37,589 nucleotides of DNA from Bacteroidia bacterium (GTDB lineage: Bacteria > Bacteroidota > Bacteroidia > Chitinophagales > Saprospiraceae), in assembly GCA_030430845.1 (NCBI GenBank), contig JAUIKE010000062.1, positions 2,501 to 40,089 on the forward strand, written 5' to 3'. Position 1 is the first letter of the stretch; each line of letters opens with the position of its first letter. The translations under genes were made by a program, and so were the position numbers. Below, one piece after another: positions 1-6,808 of this stretch. The notes beneath the pieces were generated by a model that was given only the letters and a program-made list of their open reading frames with translations, had not been told where the DNA came from and ran no database searches.

Positions 1-58
1 CAACTCTTCTATTCAACAAAACCTTCGTCCTGTTTTTACGTTTCTCGAAAAGCGAGTG

Positions 59-89
59 CAAATGTAATTGCTTTTTTTATTCTACGCAA
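59..89 (-). promoter_or_regulatory. Leftward Bacteroidota-type promoter
   Basis: On the minus strand, TTG (89-87) is followed after 20 bases by TACATTTG (66-59). This matches the Bacteroidota primary-sigma layout of a -33 TTG and a -7 TAnnTTTG. Transcription would start near 50-55 and run out of the left edge. Confidence 0.6.
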
Positions 90-171
90 GTCTTGCCGAA
101 AACTTTTTAATATTTTTTTATTCTCCAGGGAAATTGGAGTGGAGTGCAATTATAGTAGAGGCCAGCAGCGG

Positions 172-212
172 CGTTAGTGACCTGGTGACTTGGAGTCACC
201 AGGTCACTAACG
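172..212. terminator. 19-bp perfect hairpin with plus-strand T tract
   Basis: CGTTAGTGACCTGGTGACT (172-190) pairs perfectly with 194-212 around the loop TGG. On the plus strand it is followed by ATTTTTTC, the form of an intrinsic terminator, yet no plus-strand gene is visible to the left. On the minus strand it lies just downstream of a -7-like box, so it could also be a leader hairpin (attenuator) of the leftward gene. Confidence 0.6.
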
Positions 213-229
213 ATTTTTTCACGCAGATA

Positions 230-237
230 CAAAGTTA
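230..237 (-). promoter_or_regulatory. Second leftward -7 box (TAACTTTG)
   Basis: On the minus strand 237-230 reads TAACTTTG, a full match to TAnnTTTG. No TTG is present 19-21 bases upstream, so only the -7 half is supported. A transcript starting near 224 would enter the hairpin at 212-172 almost at once. Confidence 0.4.
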
Positions 238-265
238 CTCGCTTTTCCCCTCACCCGCTACCCAC

Positions 266-291
266 TGTCCGCTTTTGTCCGGAATTGTCCG
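266..291. repeat. Three TGTCCG repeats phased at 10 bp
   Basis: TGTCCG occurs at 266-271, 276-281 and 286-291, each followed by four variable bases. The 10-bp period places the copies on one face of the helix. They lie between the ygiQ terminator and the leftward promoters. No known operator was recognised. Confidence 0.5.
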
Positions 292-298
292 CTTTTTC

Positions 299-327
299 AA
301 AAAAAAAGGAACTGAAAAATCAGCTCC
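299..327 (-). terminator. ygiQ intrinsic terminator
   Basis: On the minus strand GGAGCTGA (327-320) pairs with TCAGTTCC (315-308) over a TTTT loop, with one G-U pair, and is followed by nine T residues (307-299). The hairpin includes the ygiQ stop codon. Confidence 0.75.
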
Positions 328-2227
328 CCCTTTTATTTCTTTGCTTTTTCTTCTTAATCCTACTCTTAATCTTCTCGCGTTTGTTGAACTTCTTCTTCTC
401 ATCGATCAACTTCGGGATCAGATCCTCTCGCCCGATACTCTTCAGCTTATCCCGGATTTGCTGATGATTCTCCCGCTTGTGCCAGAAGAAAAACATATGC
501 TGCTGCCGCTTTTCTTTTTTGGACTTAGCCGTGTATACCGGGCGAAGTGTATAGGGATGTACTCCGGTATACCATATAATAGTAGCCACCGTCATGGGAG
601 TAGGCGTAAAATCCTGTACCTGCTCGAGCTTGAAGCCCATGTCCTTGGTTTCAGCTGCCAGGTTGGCCATGTCCTCAGCTTGAGAGCCGGGATGACTGGA
701 GATGAAGTAGGGTATCAAAGGCTGATTCAGCCCATGCTTTTTATTATAGTAGTCGTATTTCTTTTTGAATTCATGGAAATGCTTAAAAGAAGGTTTACGC
801 ATAACCTTTAGAGTGGCATCTGAAGTATGCTCCGGGGCCACCTTTAACCTACCGCAAACGTGGCGGGTCACTACCTGCTCCATATACTCATCCAGGCTAC
901 CATCATTGTTTTTATTATAGCTATCTACCAGCAGGTCGTAACGTATTCCACTCCCCACAAAAGCCTTTTTCACCTCCGGATGGGCATCTACCTTGCGGTA
1001 TATCTCCGTTAAAGGTTTATGGCTGGTATCTAAATTACTGCATACCACCGGATGGATGCAGGAAGGGGCCACGCAACGATCGCAGATCGACTGATCTTTT
1101 CCCTTCATCCGGTACATATTGGCCGAAGGCCCGCCCAGATCGGAGATGTAACCTTTAAAATCGGGCATCTTCGTTACGGCATCCACTTCCTTCAGGATCG
1201 ACTCTTCAGAACGACTGGCAATAAATTTCCCTTGATGGGCAGATATCGTGCAAAAACTACAGCCCCCAAAACAGCCCCGGTGCATATTCACCGAAAAGCG
1301 GATCATTTCGTAGGCAGGAATGGCTCCCCGTTTATCGTATTTTGGATGCGGCACCCGGGTGTAAGGAAGATCAAAAGAAGCATCGATCTCCTCTTCCGTC
1401 ATCGGCGGATATGGAGGGTTAATAATAAGGGTATCGCCGCCCACCTTTTGCAAGATCCGACGGGCATTCACTTTATTAGATTCCTGTTCAACGATTTTGA
1501 AATTAGCAGCGAAGGCTACCTTGTCTTTCAGACATTTTTCGTGAGAATTGAGCCAAACGTCTTCCCAGTTTTTGTTTTTGGGCACTTCTTCCTCTCTTGA
1601 CCTCAGCAGTGCCGTTTGAGGAATCGTATCTAAAGAATGGAAAGGGACCCCTTTTTGAAGTAATCTAAGTATTTCCCGCAATGGCATTTCACCCATGCCG
1701 TACACAAGCATGTCTGCCCCGCTATCGGTAAGAATGTTGGGAAAAAGTTTGTCTGCCCAATAATCATAATGCGTAACTCTTCGTAAGGAAGCCTCGATAC
1801 CTCCCAGCAAAACCGGCACGTCCGGATAGAGGGTCTTTAAAATTTTGGTATAAACCCGGGCGGCATAATCGGGCCTAAACCCAGCCTGGCCTCCCGGCGT
1901 ATAGGCATCGGTTGACCTTTTCCGCTTAGCTGCTGTGTAATGGTTAACCATCGCATCCATACACCCAGAGGTAACGCCGAAGAAAAAACGAGGCTCCCCC
2001 ATTTTTTTGAAATCCCGCCAATCATCTTGCCAGTTTGGTTGAGGAACCAGGGCAATGCGAAATCCTTCACTTTCAATAATTCTGCCAACTACGGCAGCTC
2101 CAAAAGCGGGATGGTCTACATAAGCATCGCCGGAGATCAGAATCACGTCTAATTCTCCCCATCCCCTCATCTCTACTTCCTTTTTAGTGATTGGAAGCCA
2201 ATCTGTTACCGGCCTTTGCGTTTGCAT
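320..2227 (-). CDS. YgiQ-family radical SAM protein
   Basis: A 635-aa protein of the YgiQ (UPF0313) family. The N-terminal part (about 1-290) resembles the cobalamin-binding-like domain of this family, with the LISGDAYVDHP segment near residue 30. The radical SAM core follows, with its iron-sulfur cluster motif CFGGCSFC (C319, C323, C326). The C-terminal region ends in a very basic tail from about residue 590. The family uses a 4Fe-4S cluster and S-adenosylmethionine, but its substrate is not established and I assign none. The start is the ATG at 2227, about 13 nt below a good promoter. It is transcribed alone; the next plus-strand gene diverges from it. Length and motifs look intact. Confidence 0.93.
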   Translation of the reverse strand: MQTQRPVTDWLPITKKEVEMRGWGELDVILISGDAYVDHPAFGAAVVGRIIESEGFRIALVPQPNWQDDWRDFKKMGEPRFFFGVTSGCMDAMVNHYTAAKRKRSTDAYTPGGQAGFRPDYAARVYTKILKTLYPDVPVLLGGIEASLRRVTHYDYWADKLFPNILTDSGADMLVYGMGEMPLREILRLLQKGVPFHSLDTIPQTALLRSREEEVPKNKNWEDVWLNSHEKCLKDKVAFAANFKIVEQESNKVNARRILQKVGGDTLIINPPYPPMTEEEIDASFDLPYTRVPHPKYDKRGAIPAYEMIRFSVNMHRGCFGGCSFCTISAHQGKFIASRSEESILKEVDAVTKMPDFKGYISDLGGPSANMYRMKGKDQSICDRCVAPSCIHPVVCSNLDTSHKPLTEIYRKVDAHPEVKKAFVGSGIRYDLLVDSYNKNNDGSLDEYMEQVVTRHVCGRLKVAPEHTSDATLKVMRKPSFKHFHEFKKKYDYYNKKHGLNQPLIPYFISSHPGSQAEDMANLAAETKDMGFKLEQVQDFTPTPMTVATIIWYTGVHPYTLRPVYTAKSKKEKRQQHMFFFWHKRENHQQIRDKLKSIGREDLIPKLIDEKKKFNKREKIKSRIKKKKQRNKRGS

Positions 2228-2244
2228 ATTGAATTATTTATTGG

Positions 2245-2275
2245 CAAAGCTATGAAATTCCTTGAATCTCAGCAA
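2245..2275 (-). promoter_or_regulatory. ygiQ promoter
   Basis: On the minus strand TTG (2275-2273) lies 20 bases upstream of TAGCTTTG (2252-2245), a full Bacteroidota -33/-7 match. The predicted start near 2240 leaves a leader of about 13 nt before the ATG at 2227. Confidence 0.65.
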
Positions 2276-2333
2276 TATAACATTGAAGAAGTGGAATGGT
2301 TGCCTGTCGTCAGCTTAATACTCTTTAATTGCT

Positions 2334-2341
2334 TATATTTG
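2334..2341 (+). promoter_or_regulatory. -7 box for the DUF2846-like gene
   Basis: TATATTTG matches TAnnTTTG 40 bases before the ATG at 2381. No TTG lies at the ideal -33 distance. Confidence 0.45.
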
Positions 2342-2380
2342 ATACATGAATTTTAACCTCATCTATCAAATTAATCTATT

Positions 2381-2881
2381 ATGAGAAATTCCTTAATCAT
2401 CCTTTTCCTTTCCAGTCTATTTATCGGGTTAGGCCCACAGCTTTCAGCACAGGACGGTGGCGCTCCAACACCAACCGTCGCAGCTACCAACGATGGCGGG
2501 AAGGCCAAGCTAGTTATTTATCGCGACAAACAGTTTGCCGGCTCTGCCCTCAACTTCGCCTTATATATTAACGATGTCAAGTTGTGCAAGTTGAGTAACA
2601 ATCGATACATCGAATGGGAAGTAGATCCGGGAGAGGTCATTGTTAATGCCAAAAGAGGAGGAATGGAAGCCTTTAAAAAGAAAACAGAGATCAAACTCGA
2701 TGCAGAAGCCGGGGCTACCTATTATATAAGGTGTGATCTTCAGTCGAGCCTCATGCGCACGCGTATGGAAATGTCAGAAGTGACGAAAAATACCGCAAGC
2801 AGAGATATGGAGGAAATGCAAGCTGACGATTGTCAGAATAATATGGAAGAAAATCAAAGAAGAAGGAAGAATAAAAATTGA
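2381..2881 (+). CDS. Exported DUF2846-like protein
   Basis: A 166-aa protein. Residues 1-23 form a signal peptide (RNSLIILFLSSLFIGLGP core, cleavage after LSA). The middle, about 42-125, has the pattern of DUF2846-like small exported beta-domain proteins: KLVIYRDKQFAGSALNFALY, then a short ligand-like loop (DVKLCKLSNNRYIEWEVDPG) and a closing strand YYIRC. The last 25 residues are charged and low complexity (MEENQRRRKNKN). No catalytic residues are recognisable and the family function is unknown. It is monocistronic, divergent from ygiQ and convergent with the carotenoid cluster. The start is the first ATG before the signal peptide. Confidence 0.7.
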   Translation: MRNSLIILFLSSLFIGLGPQLSAQDGGAPTPTVAATNDGGKAKLVIYRDKQFAGSALNFALYINDVKLCKLSNNRYIEWEVDPGEVIVNAKRGGMEAFKKKTEIKLDAEAGATYYIRCDLQSSLMRTRMEMSEVTKNTASRDMEEMQADDCQNNMEENQRRRKNKN

Positions 2882-2920
2882 ACAAATAAGGTGTACCTGT
2901 CCGGGTACACCTTATTTGTT
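2881..2920. terminator. Bidirectional palindromic terminator
   Basis: A perfect 17-bp stem, 2881-2897 with 2904-2920, and a 6-nt loop. The AACAAATAA / TTATTTGTT ends give T-rich tails on both strands. It separates two convergent genes and contains the cyclase stop codon (2914-2912). Confidence 0.85.
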
Positions 2921-3745
2921 CAATGAGGCTTGTCTCAAGCGCTCAAATAAAGTCACCACCATAATCAGTAATAAAAAAGAATAGACCGAATCATCCAGCG
3001 GTACGGAGGTGACACGAATACCTAAATATTCTTCCGGATTGTAAATGACCACAGGCTCTTGGGTATACCCTCCTGTCAGAACGCCATTAACCATCAGAAA
3101 AGGGACCCAGCTCACCAGATAGGCCAAATAGAATCGACTTCGATAAGCATTTTCCTCAAAAAGCAAGTGATAAAGTAAAAATCCGCCGGCCAATATAAAC
3201 GTAGTAGCCGTATACATATGCCAGAATTTCCAAATGCCTACGGCAAAAAAGAGTAAGATTAACAGTTTGGTTAAAAATGGCTCGATCGACTGAAGCCAAT
3301 CTTTTTTTATATAAAAATTCAAACACTCATATATAAATACACAAGCAAAGGGTACCGTAAAAAAAAACAACCATTCTTCCACCGGTAAATTCACCAGATA
3401 AATACCCGAGAGATAATCATGATTAAATCCCCAAACGCCTTTTTCCGTAAAAAAAACATCCCAAATAATAAAGAAAGCAGCTACAGGTAAAATGGCCGGC
3501 AGCAAGTATCTCCACTTCTTGTAAAAATGCACGTTCCTGTCAAATGATAAAGCAAAAACCGGAACGAAAGTAAATAAGTGCAGATATAAATAAACATAGG
3601 AACTTTCAAGCCAGGGCAACAATTTCACCTGCGGTACTTCCATAAGCAAATGGTCTGTTTTTACGGTATCAACAGACCAGTGCAAAGCCAGAAACAAAAG
3701 GCCCAAAACCGGCAAAAGGTAGCGAAGCCACTTTTTTCTCTTCAT
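2912..3745 (-). CDS. Lycopene cyclase, CrtYcd-type membrane protein
   Basis: A 277-aa polytopic membrane protein of the lycopene cyclase domain family (fused CrtYc/CrtYd type), expected to form beta-rings on lycopene. About eight hydrophobic segments are visible, at roughly 9-23, 52-68, 80-99, 112-120, 125-146, 158-174, 180-225 and 254-270. The diagnostic stretch is GVWGFNHDYL (103-112) followed by PVEEWLFFFTVP (121-132), carrying the paired acidic residues E123/E124 of the family. Its ATG (3745-3743) overlaps the crtB stop as TAATG, so translation is probably coupled. Substrate preference (lycopene or a related carotene) cannot be read from the sequence. Confidence 0.85.
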   Translation of the reverse strand: MKRKKWLRYLLPVLGLLFLALHWSVDTVKTDHLLMEVPQVKLLPWLESSYVYLYLHLFTFVPVFALSFDRNVHFYKKWRYLLPAILPVAAFFIIWDVFFTEKGVWGFNHDYLSGIYLVNLPVEEWLFFFTVPFACVFIYECLNFYIKKDWLQSIEPFLTKLLILLFFAVGIWKFWHMYTATTFILAGGFLLYHLLFEENAYRSRFYLAYLVSWVPFLMVNGVLTGGYTQEPVVIYNPEEYLGIRVTSVPLDDSVYSFLLLIMVVTLFERLRQASLNK

Positions 3746-4581
3746 TAAAGCAAGTTAAGGCTATTTCTGAGAGCTGAGCTGAAGAGCAAATACATCTTTT
3801 TTCCATCATGCACCCGGATACGCTCCTGAGTAACCCTTTCAGCAGGCGATTGCCTGATTTTTTGGAACAGGTTGGTGTAATAAACATAGGCCAGATAAAC
3901 CCCCAGTCGTACACCTTTGGGCAACTGAATGATTCCCTTATAAGCATCATCAAAATCTTTCTTGATATCAGCTTCGATATCGATCTTATCCTGAGCCGTG
4001 AATTGAGTAAAGTCGACTCCAGGAAAATACACCCGCCCCCGATCATCAAAATCACTGGCCATATCCCGCAGAAAATTAATCTTCTGGAAGGCTGATCCAA
4101 GACTGCGGGCCGACTCTTTCAACCGCTGGTACATCGCATCATCTCCTTCGCAAAAAACACGCAGGCACATCAGCCCCACCACTTCAGCAGAACCATAAAT
4201 ATATTCTTTGTACTTGCTCGGATCGTATTCGTTAAAGTACAGGTCCATTTCCATACTTTTCAGAAAAGCATCTATCAGTTCGCGTTCGATGTGGTACTTA
4301 TGAACGGTTTCCTGGAAAGCTTGCAGAACTGGGTTCAAACTGATTCTTTCATCTATGGCCCGGTAGGTATCCTCCCAAAAACGACTTAATAATTCTTCTT
4401 TGGGATATTCATGGAAAGTGTCGACGATCTCATCGGCAAAACGTACAAAGCCATAGATCGCATATATGGGACTCCGAAAACGCTTGTCAAACACACGGAT
4501 CCCAAGAGAAAAGGAAGTGCTGTACCGATTCGTGATCAGTTTGCTACACTCCAAACAAGTTTTGTTATACAACTCTAGCAT
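3745..4581 (-). CDS. crtB: Phytoene synthase
   Basis: A 278-aa squalene/phytoene synthase family protein, expected to join two geranylgeranyl diphosphates into phytoene. Both aspartate-rich Mg-diphosphate motifs are present: DEIVD at 50-54 and DMASD at 173-177, the latter in the NFLRDMASDFDDRGRVYFP context. Further family marks are the early SFSLG segment and YIYGSAEVVGLM (127-138). Length is normal. It lies 89 bp after crtI on the same strand and overlaps the cyclase start by one base. The GCCGTT/AACGGC hairpin at 4639-4654 in the crtI-crtB gap is too weak to call a terminator. Confidence 0.95.
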   Translation of the reverse strand: MLELYNKTCLECSKLITNRYSTSFSLGIRVFDKRFRSPIYAIYGFVRFADEIVDTFHEYPKEELLSRFWEDTYRAIDERISLNPVLQAFQETVHKYHIERELIDAFLKSMEMDLYFNEYDPSKYKEYIYGSAEVVGLMCLRVFCEGDDAMYQRLKESARSLGSAFQKINFLRDMASDFDDRGRVYFPGVDFTQFTAQDKIDIEADIKKDFDDAYKGIIQLPKGVRLGVYLAYVYYTNLFQKIRQSPAERVTQERIRVHDGKKMYLLFSSALRNSLNLL

Positions 4582-4670
4582 TTCGAGATAATTTTTAGGT
4601 CTGAGTTAATTAGGGAATTCGATGTACAGATATTTGATGCCGTTGCTGAACGGCCTCAAACAAGCTGCTT

Positions 4671-6140
4671 CTAAATCATTTTCATTACCTCCTCTGCGAC
4701 TACCTTACCTGAAATCAGGGAAGGTGGAACGCCAGGGCCAGGCGTGGTTAGCTGCCCGGTATAAAAGAGGTTTTTTACCTTTTTGCTTTTTAGTTTCGGT
4801 TTTAGAAAAGCTGTTTGTAAAAGAGTATTGGCCAATCCGTAGGCATTACCCTTAAAAGCATTATAGGCTTTCACGAAATCGCTATGTGCAAAAGAACGCT
4901 TGTATGTTATATGTTTACGAATTTCTTGTCCTGTCAGATCTTCCAATCGATCCATGACGATACTGAAATATTGCTCCCGAACGGCTTCATTATCCTCTAA
5001 TCCAGGAGCGGTAGGTATCAGGATGAAGACATTCTCCTGTCCTTCCGGCGCCACGCTGCTATCCGTATAAGAAGGCATGCATACGTAAAAAAGTGGGTCG
5101 GACGGCCATCGGGGATCTTCATATATCTCAACAGCATGCTTGCTGAAATCTCTGTCGAAGAAAAGATTATGATGATGCAAATTTTTCAGCTTCTTGTTGA
5201 CCCCCAAATAAAATAACAAGGAAGATGGGGCCATGGTGCGCTTATTCCAGTAGCTTGGCGAGTAGGTGCGGGCGTGTTCAGGAAGCAAATGTTGCTCGAC
5301 GTGGTGATAATCGGCTGCACCTATTACAACATCAGAGCTATACGCTCCATCTGCTGTGATCAGCTTGCTTGCCCGGCCACCTTCCACTACAATTTCCTTT
5401 ACCGGCTCTCCCATTCTGAAGTTCACGCCTTTTTCCATAGCCAGACTCATCATTCCCTTGATGATCTCATGCATACCGCCCATCGGGTACCAGGTACCCA
5501 GGCTCATATCCGCATAGTTCATTAAGCTGTATAAGGCAGGCGTTTTTTCGGGAGTGGCACCCAGAAAAAGGACGGGGAATTCAAGCAGCTGGATCAGCTG
5601 CTCGTTTTTGAATAGTTTCTTGACATGAGCAGACATACTCGTAAACATCTGGAGTCGGAACATGCTCTTCACCACCCGCAAATCTGCAAACTCCAGAATG
5701 GAATGGCCGGGCTTCTGAACAAACTCATTCATGCCCACCTCATACTTGTAAGCTGCTTCCTTGAGAAATTTTCTTAGGTTTTTACTACTACCCGGCTCAT
5801 AACGTTCAAACATCTGCTCCAGTTCACCCATCTTGGCAGGTACATGCATGACATCATCCTTACCAAATACGACTGAATAAGAGGGGTCCAAACGCACCAA
5901 ATTGTAATAATCGGAAGGTTGCTTCCCAAAATGCCCAAAGTATTGTTCAAATACATCCGGCATCCAATACCAGCTCGGTCCCATATCGAACATGAAGCCG
6001 TTGGCCTCAAACTTTCTGGCCCGACCACCGGGTATGGTGTTCTTCTCAAGGACGGTTACCTCACACCCTTTCGATGCCAGATGGGTGGCTGCTGATAAGC
6101 CGGCAAAACCTGCCCCAATGACTGTAACTTTCTTTCCCAA
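4671..6140 (-). CDS. crtI: Phytoene desaturase (CrtI-type)
   Basis: A 489-aa FAD-dependent oxidoreductase of the CrtI family, which introduces double bases' worth of unsaturation into phytoene on the way to lycopene. The dinucleotide-binding motif VIGAGFAG (G9, G11, G14) and the following LEKN acid near residue 32 are clear, then PGGRA (38-42). The C-terminal CrtI signature appears as LTTPGPGVPPSLISGK near residue 470. The length is typical for the family. The stop is TAG. It is the first crt gene in transcription order, preceded by a rhodanese gene 106 bp upstream. I cannot tell a 4-step from a 3-step desaturase from sequence alone. Confidence 0.94.
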   Translation of the reverse strand: MGKKVTVIGAGFAGLSAATHLASKGCEVTVLEKNTIPGGRARKFEANGFMFDMGPSWYWMPDVFEQYFGHFGKQPSDYYNLVRLDPSYSVVFGKDDVMHVPAKMGELEQMFERYEPGSSKNLRKFLKEAAYKYEVGMNEFVQKPGHSILEFADLRVVKSMFRLQMFTSMSAHVKKLFKNEQLIQLLEFPVLFLGATPEKTPALYSLMNYADMSLGTWYPMGGMHEIIKGMMSLAMEKGVNFRMGEPVKEIVVEGGRASKLITADGAYSSDVVIGAADYHHVEQHLLPEHARTYSPSYWNKRTMAPSSLLFYLGVNKKLKNLHHHNLFFDRDFSKHAVEIYEDPRWPSDPLFYVCMPSYTDSSVAPEGQENVFILIPTAPGLEDNEAVREQYFSIVMDRLEDLTGQEIRKHITYKRSFAHSDFVKAYNAFKGNAYGLANTLLQTAFLKPKLKSKKVKNLFYTGQLTTPGPGVPPSLISGKVVAEEVMKMI

Positions 6141-6246
6141 GTTCTTAATTTTTTAACTTCAATTCCGTAAACACCTTTTTTGGGTGCTTACCAATATAAC
6201 TGGGTTCAGAACATCAATTGGGCAGTTTTGTTTACAGTTTTTTGAC

Positions 6247-6669
6247 TTAATTTTCTGCTGCTGACCAGGCGAGGTATCCTCCTTTCAGATCATAGATATC
6301 TTTAAACCCAAGCGTTTTTAATTTTTTAGCTGCATTAGCACTCCTGCGACCGGTACGGCAAAAAATATAGATGGGCTGTTCTTTATCGGTCGCCTCCAAC
6401 ATTTGCCGGCCAAAATCAGAATCAAAAAAGTTTACGTTGCCGGCCGTTTCGATTGTACCATCTCCATATTCCTTCGGAGTACGTACATCAACGAGCTGGA
6501 TATCCGGATTAGTTGACAATAATTCTTTAAGCTCCGCAACTTCAATTAATTCAATTTTACCGGTCGCTTCTTTTTCATTAGAAGTTTCTTCATTAGTGGA
6601 ACCGGCTTGCTGGCAGTTGGCGGTTATGAATCCGACACCTACGATCATGAACAATAAAACTCTTTTCAT
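6247..6669 (-). CDS. Exported rhodanese-domain protein
   Basis: A 140-aa protein with one rhodanese domain at about 42-138. The active-site loop is CRTGRR with catalytic C104, preceded by the family's LVDVRTPKEY (59-68). The N-terminus is a signal peptide ending in TANC (C19). That is a poor lipobox because of Asn at -1, so lipoprotein status is uncertain, but export is likely. Single-domain periplasmic rhodaneses carry sulfur as a cysteine persulfide; the acceptor here is unknown. It lies 106 bp upstream of crtI on the same strand and could share its transcript. The start is the ATG before the signal peptide. Confidence 0.85.
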   Translation of the reverse strand: MKRVLLFMIVGVGFITANCQQAGSTNEETSNEKEATGKIELIEVAELKELLSTNPDIQLVDVRTPKEYGDGTIETAGNVNFFDSDFGRQMLEATDKEQPIYIFCRTGRRSANAAKKLKTLGFKDIYDLKGGYLAWSAAEN

Positions 6670-6720
6670 TATTATTTATTTAAAGTCTTTGATGCAAAGT
6701 TTTAAAGAGCGACATGAATA

Positions 6721-6734
6721 CACCTTTAAAGGTG
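6721..6734. promoter_or_regulatory. 14-bp palindrome between rhodanese and mfd
   Basis: CACCTTTAAAGGTG is perfectly self-complementary. It lies in the divergent gap about 50 bp from the rhodanese start and 75 bp from mfd. It could be an operator; no regulator is identified. Confidence 0.3.
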
Positions 6735-6795
6735 GAGACTAGTAAACAAATATAAACGATTACACAAAAAAATTACCACATCCCTACTCAATCTG

Positions 6796-6803
6796 TATCT
6801 TTG
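6796..6803 (+). promoter_or_regulatory. mfd: mfd -7 box
   Basis: TATCTTTG, followed by CAG, is a perfect TAnnTTTG match. It ends only 5 bases before the mfd GTG at 6809, which implies a leader of almost zero length. The same 11-base string TATCTTTGCAG occurs at the rlmD promoter. No TTG is visible at -33. Confidence 0.55.
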
Positions 6804-6808
6804 CAGCT

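Larger units (their letters stand above)
1..319. other. Left-edge intergenic regulatory region
   Basis: I see no convincing gene here; the open frame running across it and into ygiQ on the plus strand is the shadow of ygiQ. It holds two leftward promoter-like sites, a 19-bp perfect hairpin, three TGTCCG repeats spaced exactly 10 bp apart and the ygiQ terminator. Together these look like the control region of a gene that starts beyond the left edge on the minus strand. Confidence 0.6.

Noticed and set aside
68..811. 247-codon plus-strand open frame at the left edge
   Set aside because: Its second half is antisense to ygiQ, its first half runs through the hairpin at 172-212 and the ygiQ terminator, and the protein has no recognisable features.
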